NCBI GenBank assembly: GCA_024276805.1
Contig: JAJRWJ010000221.1
Location: 1-9,880, forward strand
DNA length: 9,880 nt
Direction of reading: 5' to 3'
DNA from: Gammaproteobacteria bacterium
GTDB taxonomy: Bacteria > Pseudomonadota > Gammaproteobacteria > Methylococcales > Methylomonadaceae
The notes beneath the pieces are model-generated. The model had not been told where the DNA came from and ran no database searches. It saw nothing but the letters and a program-made list of their open reading frames with translations. Made by a program: the position numbers and the translations under genes. Below are positions 5,884 to 9,880 of this stretch, piece by piece. Position 1 is the stretch's first letter. Every line of letters begins with the position of its first letter.

Positions 5884-5970
5884 CCGGCAAACCGGAAGCA
5901 CATCGATTTTTGCCCAGTGATCAGTTCCTAGCTGTCAGATAATTCAAGGTCGGCTGCGGCCTGCACAGCA

Positions 5971-6102
5971 TTGCCGGTTCGGCGGGTTTACAACCTGCTT
6001 GACCAATCCATTGCCCTTTTTTCAGTTATTCGGAAGGAGTTTCTGACTGTCATTGAATATCTGCAAAACACCGGTATTGCCGCCATTGCCATGGAACTGT
6101 AA
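5971..6102 (+). CDS. Possible small ORF or gene remnant, unrecognised
   Basis: An open frame runs from after TAG 5929-5931 to TAA 6100-6102. Its only start-like codon is TTG 5971, giving 43 residues (LPVRRVYNLL... to ...NTGIAAIAMEL). The last 35 residues have a protein-like alternation of charged and hydrophobic residues (FSVIRKEFLTVIEYLQ), more so than other shadow frames here. There is no ribosome-binding site and no ATG, so it may be the 3' remnant of a lost gene. I do not recognise the family. The rest of 5884-6163 holds nothing I can name, apart from TAGAAT at 6125-6130 as a weak -10 for the next gene. Confidence 0.22.
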   Translation: MPVRRVYNLLDQSIALFSVIRKEFLTVIEYLQNTGIAAIAMEL

Positions 6103-6163
6103 CAATTCAGGCACGGTAATTGGTTAGAATGACGCATTTGGCGAGCAGAGCGAGGCGCAGGAA

Positions 6164-7195
6164 ATGGGCGTCAAAACAAATTCCGTCGAACTGCCGGAAC
6201 TTCAGCAGATTGAAGCGTTGATTCAGCGCCATCAGGGCCGTCTTTCCAGCACCATTCTCTGCCAGATATCCTTAGACAAAGCTACCCTGCCGGTATATGC
6301 ACTGACCATGGGCAACAGCGCCGCGCACATACCCTGCATCACCTTCGTCGGCGGTATTCATGGTTTGGAACGGATTGGCACGCAAGTGGTGCTGGCGTTC
6401 CTGCCGACGCTGCTGGAACGCCAGCAATGGGACCGCAGTCTTGTCGATGTATTACGACAGGTGCGCATCAACGTTCTGCCCCTGATGAACCCGGTCGGCA
6501 TGCTCAAGCATACCCGGGCCAATGGCCAGGGGGTCGATCTGATGCGCAATGCGCCGGTAGACAGCGCCGAAAAAACCGTCTGGCTTGGAGGCGGGCACCG
6601 GATTTCCCCGTTATTGCCCTGGTACCGCGGCGTGAAGGGCGAGCCGATGCAAGGGGAAGCACAGGCACTGTGTCGGTTTATTCAGGATGAAGTACTTGCT
6701 GCGCCATTCAGTCTGGTGCTGGATTGCCATTCCGGCTTCGGATTCCACAACCACATCTGGTTTCCCTATGCCAAAAGCCGTATCGATGCCATCGAACATC
6801 TGGGCGAGGTGTTTTATCTGCGGCAACTGTTTCAACGCACCTATCCCTACCAGAACTACCGCTTCGAGCCACAGTCCCAGCATTATCTGACCCACGGCGA
6901 TCTATGGGATTACCTGTATCAATGTTCATTGCAGCATGACAACATCTTCATTCCGTTGACCCTGGAGATGGGATCGTGGCGCTGGATCCGTAAAAATCCA
7001 CTGCAGCTGCGCAATACGCTTGGTCTGTTCCACCCGATGAAACCGCACCGTATCAACCGGGTTCTGCGCGGGCATCTGGTATTGATGGAGTTTTTGCTGC
7101 ATGCGGCGCTTTCCTATCAGACATGGCTGCAAAAAAGCCTGGTCCGACAGCTGCGCCGGCAAGCTCTGGAACTTTGGTATCATGGCCGCCGTTGA
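6164..7195 (+). CDS. M14-family zinc carboxypeptidase-like protein
   Basis: The 343-residue product has the metal and catalytic set of the M14 / succinylglutamate desuccinylase-aspartoacylase fold. HxxE is at H66-E69 in GGIHGLE, the third zinc ligand is H189 in LDCHSGFG, a substrate-binding N-G-x-G-V-D-L-x-R-N segment lies at 120-129, and the catalytic glutamate is probably E268 in TLEMGSW. M14 enzymes cleave C-terminal residues or amide-linked groups from peptides, peptidoglycan or small molecules; the substrate here is unknown. There is no signal peptide, so it is probably cytoplasmic. The first 40 residues and the last 50 (basic, KSLVRQLRRQ) are outside the core. The ATG has GAGG (6152-6155) at a usable distance. 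The gene overlaps the next by 14 bases, indicating an operon. Family assignment is firm; specificity is not. Confidence 0.8.
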   Translation: MGVKTNSVELPELQQIEALIQRHQGRLSSTILCQISLDKATLPVYALTMGNSAAHIPCITFVGGIHGLERIGTQVVLAFLPTLLERQQWDRSLVDVLRQVRINVLPLMNPVGMLKHTRANGQGVDLMRNAPVDSAEKTVWLGGGHRISPLLPWYRGVKGEPMQGEAQALCRFIQDEVLAAPFSLVLDCHSGFGFHNHIWFPYAKSRIDAIEHLGEVFYLRQLFQRTYPYQNYRFEPQSQHYLTHGDLWDYLYQCSLQHDNIFIPLTLEMGSWRWIRKNPLQLRNTLGLFHPMKPHRINRVLRGHLVLMEFLLHAALSYQTWLQKSLVRQLRRQALELWYHGRR

Positions 7196-7934
7196 GCACC
7201 GCTTCCTGTTGATTCGCGGACTGTTGCGCGAAACCCGGCACTGGGGTTCCTTCCCCGGTCTGCTGCAGAAACACTTCCCCGGCGCCGCAATTCAGGCGCT
7301 GGACATCCCCGGAAATGGCAAACTGCACCGCCTCACCAGTCCCGACAGCATCCCGGCCATGACCGAGGCCCTGCGCGAGCAGGTCGATGTCCGCCAGTCC
7401 CTGGATCTGGTGGCTCTGTCGATGGGCGGGATGATCGCCCTGGACTGGATGACGCGGTATCCCGATGAAATAAGCTCAGCGGTTCTGATCAACACCAGTG
7501 TACGGCCCTTTGCACCTTTTTACCAAAGACTGCGCTGGCAATCCTGGCCCGCTATCATGAGGATGCTTTGCCGTGGGAAATCCGCTTTGGAGCAGGGGAT
7601 ACTGGAATTGACCTCCAACCGTCATGGGCAATGCGGCGCACTGCTCGAAACCTGGCGGCAATGGCGGCGGCAGCGTCCGGTGACCGGTCGCAGCGCCGCC
7701 AATCAATTACTGGCCGCGGCGCAATTCCGTATCACTGAGCATCCCCGGCAGCCCATACTGGTTGTCGCCAGCAGGGCGGATCGACTGGTGGATTATCGCT
7801 GCAGTCTGCAAATGCACAAAGCCTGGGGTACCCAGTACCGGCAGCATGACACGGCAGGACATGATTTGCCCCTGGATGAACCGCAATGGCTGTTGCATGT
7901 CATCGAACAATGGTATGCAGCCACGTTGTCATGA
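7182..7934 (+). CDS. Alpha/beta hydrolase
   Basis: The 250-residue product has the usual catalytic triad pattern: nucleophile S80 in ALSMGG (a G-x-S-x-G variant with Ala first), an acid at D200 or D204 in VVASRADRLVDY, and H227 in TAGHDLP. The oxyanion-loop region is FLLIRGLLRETRHWG at 8-22. A cap region (110-170) is rich in Arg and Trp. Such proteins are esterases, lipases or thioesterases; the substrate cannot be told. No signal peptide is seen. The frame is open back to at least 7101, but ATG 7182 is chosen because homologous-looking sequence starts there; it begins inside the end of the peptidase gene, a 14-base overlap that implies co-expression. CTGGA at 7166-7170 is a weak ribosome-binding site. 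Confidence 0.85.
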   Translation: MAAVEHRFLLIRGLLRETRHWGSFPGLLQKHFPGAAIQALDIPGNGKLHRLTSPDSIPAMTEALREQVDVRQSLDLVALSMGGMIALDWMTRYPDEISSAVLINTSVRPFAPFYQRLRWQSWPAIMRMLCRGKSALEQGILELTSNRHGQCGALLETWRQWRRQRPVTGRSAANQLLAAAQFRITEHPRQPILVVASRADRLVDYRCSLQMHKAWGTQYRQHDTAGHDLPLDEPQWLLHVIEQWYAATLS

Positions 7935-8021
7935 AACTGGCGATTCATACTTCCGGTTCCCGCAAGCCCACCAAAGCAGCATGCCATTGTTGAGCGCAAG
8001 GCCTTCACAATTCTGACACAT

Positions 8022-8043
8022 GGCGCCGCTACAATGCGGCGTC
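8022..8043 (+). promoter_or_regulatory. -10 box enclosed by an inverted repeat, upstream of the olsF-like gene
   Basis: CGCCGC (8024-8029) and GCGGCG (8036-8041) are perfect inverted arms, and the bases between them are exactly TACAAT (8030-8035), a good -10 hexamer. The arms extend by one wobble and one matching pair to 8022-8043. The -35 is unclear (TTCACA 8004-8009 is 20 bases away). If TACAAT is used, transcription starts close to the ATG at 8044, giving a nearly leaderless message. The repeat could be an operator; this is inferred. Confidence 0.45.
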
Positions 8044-9795
8044 ATGGAACAGATGAACAATGCCATCACACCGATCGATGTCGAGAAAATCCTCTCCGAA
8101 ACCTATCCTGACCTGAAGGACGGCAAACACAGAAAGCTGATCATCAAGGTGCTGAAAAAACTGCTGCATGAGGATGATTTCAACCGGGTCATCAAAAAAA
8201 ACCAGCATTTGCGCGGGTTTGCCTTTCTCGACACGCTGCTCGAGCATTTTCAATACAGTTATCAGCTCAGTGCCGAATCCTATAACAATATCCCTGCCGA
8301 GGGCCGCCTGGTCATCATTGCCAATCACCCCGTCGGCACGCTGGATGGCCTGGCGCTGGTGAAGCTGATCCGCTCGGTGCGTCCCGATGTGCGCATCGTC
8401 GTCAATCGTGTCCTGTCGCATATGCAGCCGCTGCAGTCGATTTTCCTGCCGGTGGATGTTCTGTCGGGCAAGACTTTTCATAAACAGGCCTACAAAGACA
8501 TGTCGTCCGCGTTGCACAACGAGGAGGCGCTGATCATATTTCCCGCCGGTGAAGTTTCGCGCGTCAGCGCCAGGGGCATCGCCGACGGCAAATGGCGGAG
8601 CGGTTTTCTCAAACTGGCCAGAAAGACACACAGCCCGATATTGCCGATCCATATCAAGGCGGCCAATTCAGCCCTCTTCTATAGCGCATCCATGCTCTAT
8701 AAACCACTTGGGACAATGTTGCTGGTGCGGGAAATGTTCAACAAAAAACAGCAGGAGCTCAAGTTCAGGGTGGGTTCACCCATTCCCCATGCCGCCTTTG
8801 CCGACAGTGATCTGGGTAACAAGGAACTCAGCCAGCGATTTCGCCGGCATGTGCTGAATCTGGGAAAAAAGAAACCCAAGGCGCTGTTCGAAACCGTCGA
8901 AACCGTAATCCATCCGGTCGACGGCAAGGCCCTGAAAAAAGCGCTCTATCAATCCCGGCTGCTGGGCGAAACACGGGATGGAAAAAAAATCTTTTTATAT
9001 CGGTATCGCGACGACTGCCCGGTCATGCGGGAAATCGCGCGGCTGCGCGAACTGACCTTCAGGACCGTGGAAGAGGGCACCGGGAGGGCGCTGGATCTGG
9101 ACAAATATGATGTCTACTACAGCCACTTGGTGCTATGGGATGCCAACGATCTGGAAATAGTCGGCTCTTACCGCATTGGCGAAGGCCATAAAATCATGCC
9201 CACATTGGGCGTGGACGGTTTCTATACCAACAGCCTGTTCGATTTGACGGATGAATTCCAGGCCTGTCTGCCATACAGCATCGAACTGGGGCGCAGTTTC
9301 GTGCAGCCGAGGTACTGGGGACAGCGCAGCCTGGATTATCTCTGGTATGGAATTGGCGCCTATCTGCGCGAGCAGCCGCAAATAAAATACCTGTTCGGTC
9401 CCGTCAGCATCAGCAACGCCTATCCGCAACAGGCCAAGGAAGTGATCATCGCTTTCTACCAGCAACAATTCGCTTCGCAAAGCAAACTCGCCCGCGCCAG
9501 GAGTCCTTTTGTCATTTCGGCAAAAAACAAGGCGTTTGCCAAAGCAGAATTCAGCCAGGAGTATAAAAACAGTTTTAAGATCCTGACCAGAGAACTGAAA
9601 AAACTGGGAGTGAAAGTCCCCATTCTGTACAAGCAATATGTGGAACTGTGTGTGGACCAGGGCTGTTGTTTTATCGATTTCAACATTGATCCCGAATTCA
9701 ATGATTGCATCGATGGTTTGATTCTGCTGGAGCTGGATAAAATAACGCCAAAAAAGAGACAGCGGTATATCGAACGGAATGCGGCATTAACGTAG
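8044..9795 (+). CDS. olsF: Bifunctional acyltransferase, OlsF-like (PlsC-type plus OlsB-type GNAT)
   Basis: OlsF-type proteins make ornithine lipids, phosphorus-free membrane lipids: the C-terminal GNAT domain N-acylates ornithine and the N-terminal PlsC-like domain adds the second acyl chain. The 583-residue product has that layout. The N-terminal domain has ANHPVGTLDG at 93-102, where H95 and D101 form an H-x5-D variant of the acyltransferase motif, a motif-II-like FLPVDVLSGK (134-143) and FPAGEVSR (166-173). The C-terminal domain (about 315-575) carries LRELTFR, DLDKYDVYYSHLVLWD, EIVGSYRIG and ELGRSFVQPRYW, as in OlsB/hemolysin-like acyltransferases. An upstream in-frame ATG at 8020 has no ribosome-binding site and precedes the probable -10, so 8044 (or 8053) is preferred. 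It follows the hydrolase gene by 109 bases. Other amine acceptors, such as other amino acids, are possible. Confidence 0.75.
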   Translation: MEQMNNAITPIDVEKILSETYPDLKDGKHRKLIIKVLKKLLHEDDFNRVIKKNQHLRGFAFLDTLLEHFQYSYQLSAESYNNIPAEGRLVIIANHPVGTLDGLALVKLIRSVRPDVRIVVNRVLSHMQPLQSIFLPVDVLSGKTFHKQAYKDMSSALHNEEALIIFPAGEVSRVSARGIADGKWRSGFLKLARKTHSPILPIHIKAANSALFYSASMLYKPLGTMLLVREMFNKKQQELKFRVGSPIPHAAFADSDLGNKELSQRFRRHVLNLGKKKPKALFETVETVIHPVDGKALKKALYQSRLLGETRDGKKIFLYRYRDDCPVMREIARLRELTFRTVEEGTGRALDLDKYDVYYSHLVLWDANDLEIVGSYRIGEGHKIMPTLGVDGFYTNSLFDLTDEFQACLPYSIELGRSFVQPRYWGQRSLDYLWYGIGAYLREQPQIKYLFGPVSISNAYPQQAKEVIIAFYQQQFASQSKLARARSPFVISAKNKAFAKAEFSQEYKNSFKILTRELKKLGVKVPILYKQYVELCVDQGCCFIDFNIDPEFNDCIDGLILLELDKITPKKRQRYIERNAALT

Positions 9796-9800
9796 GACGT

Positions 9801-9880
9801 CTAGCCGGTACTGTTTTTCTGTATTTCCGACGTTCCGGAAAACTGCCCCCTGGCGATGGCAGCATCGACCACTACGGCCA
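9801..9880 (-). CDS. Possible 3' end of a convergent gene (partial)
   Basis: On the minus strand one frame stays open from the window edge to TAG at 9803-9801 and reads AVVVDAAIARGQFSGTSEIQ and a few more residues, which looks protein-like. It would converge on the olsF-like gene with a five-base gap. A hairpin TTTCCG/CGGAAA (9824-9829, 9836-9841) lies inside. Too little is visible to identify it, and a second minus frame is also open. Confidence 0.25.
   Translation of the reverse strand, partial: AVVVDAAIARGQFSGTSEIQKNSTG

Overview
The window reads as a chromosomal segment of a gammaproteobacterium of moderate GC content. The main evidence is the run yfgM-bamB-der, the usual gammaproteobacterial order downstream of hisS, with clear family sequence in all three genes. 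A methanotroph-like relative (Methylococcales) is possible, judging by the style of the small HTH protein and of the intergenic repeats. That is an impression, not a demonstration.

Positions 1-3396 hold a tightly packed core operon. YfgM is a membrane-anchored TPR protein of the Sec translocon, BamB is an outer-membrane assembly lipoprotein, and Der is a double GTPase for 50S ribosome maturation. After a 251-base gap comes tpx (thiol peroxidase). It is followed by a YjbQ/UPF0047-family gene that has been broken by a 158-bp palindromic insertion flanked by TA dinucleotides. Removing the insertion plus one TA restores the reading frame and the family motif exactly, so this is a MITE-like element. 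Its arms pair far better as minus-strand RNA than as plus-strand RNA.

Positions 4727-6163 are accessory in character. An inverted pair of REP-like hairpins lies at 4804-4915. A divergent pair of small genes follows: a 94-residue HTH-like protein on the minus strand and a 63-residue protein that is 41% lysine on the plus strand. Their AT-rich intergenic region holds two palindromes, and a hairpin terminator closes the lysine-rich gene. The stretch up to 6163 has no convincing gene, only a possible 43-codon remnant.

Positions 6164-9795 hold an M14-type zinc carboxypeptidase-like gene overlapping an alpha/beta hydrolase gene. Next is a 583-residue protein fusing a PlsC-like acyltransferase to an OlsB-like GNAT acyltransferase, the architecture of OlsF, the bifunctional ornithine-lipid synthase. 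An unusual inverted repeat encloses its probable -10 box. The last 85 bases may contain the 3' end of a convergent minus-strand gene.

Most of the window is ordinary. The points most worth a second look are the MITE inside the YjbQ-family gene and its strand-biased fold, the HTH / lysine-rich protein pair with its palindromes, and the promoter palindrome of the olsF-like gene.
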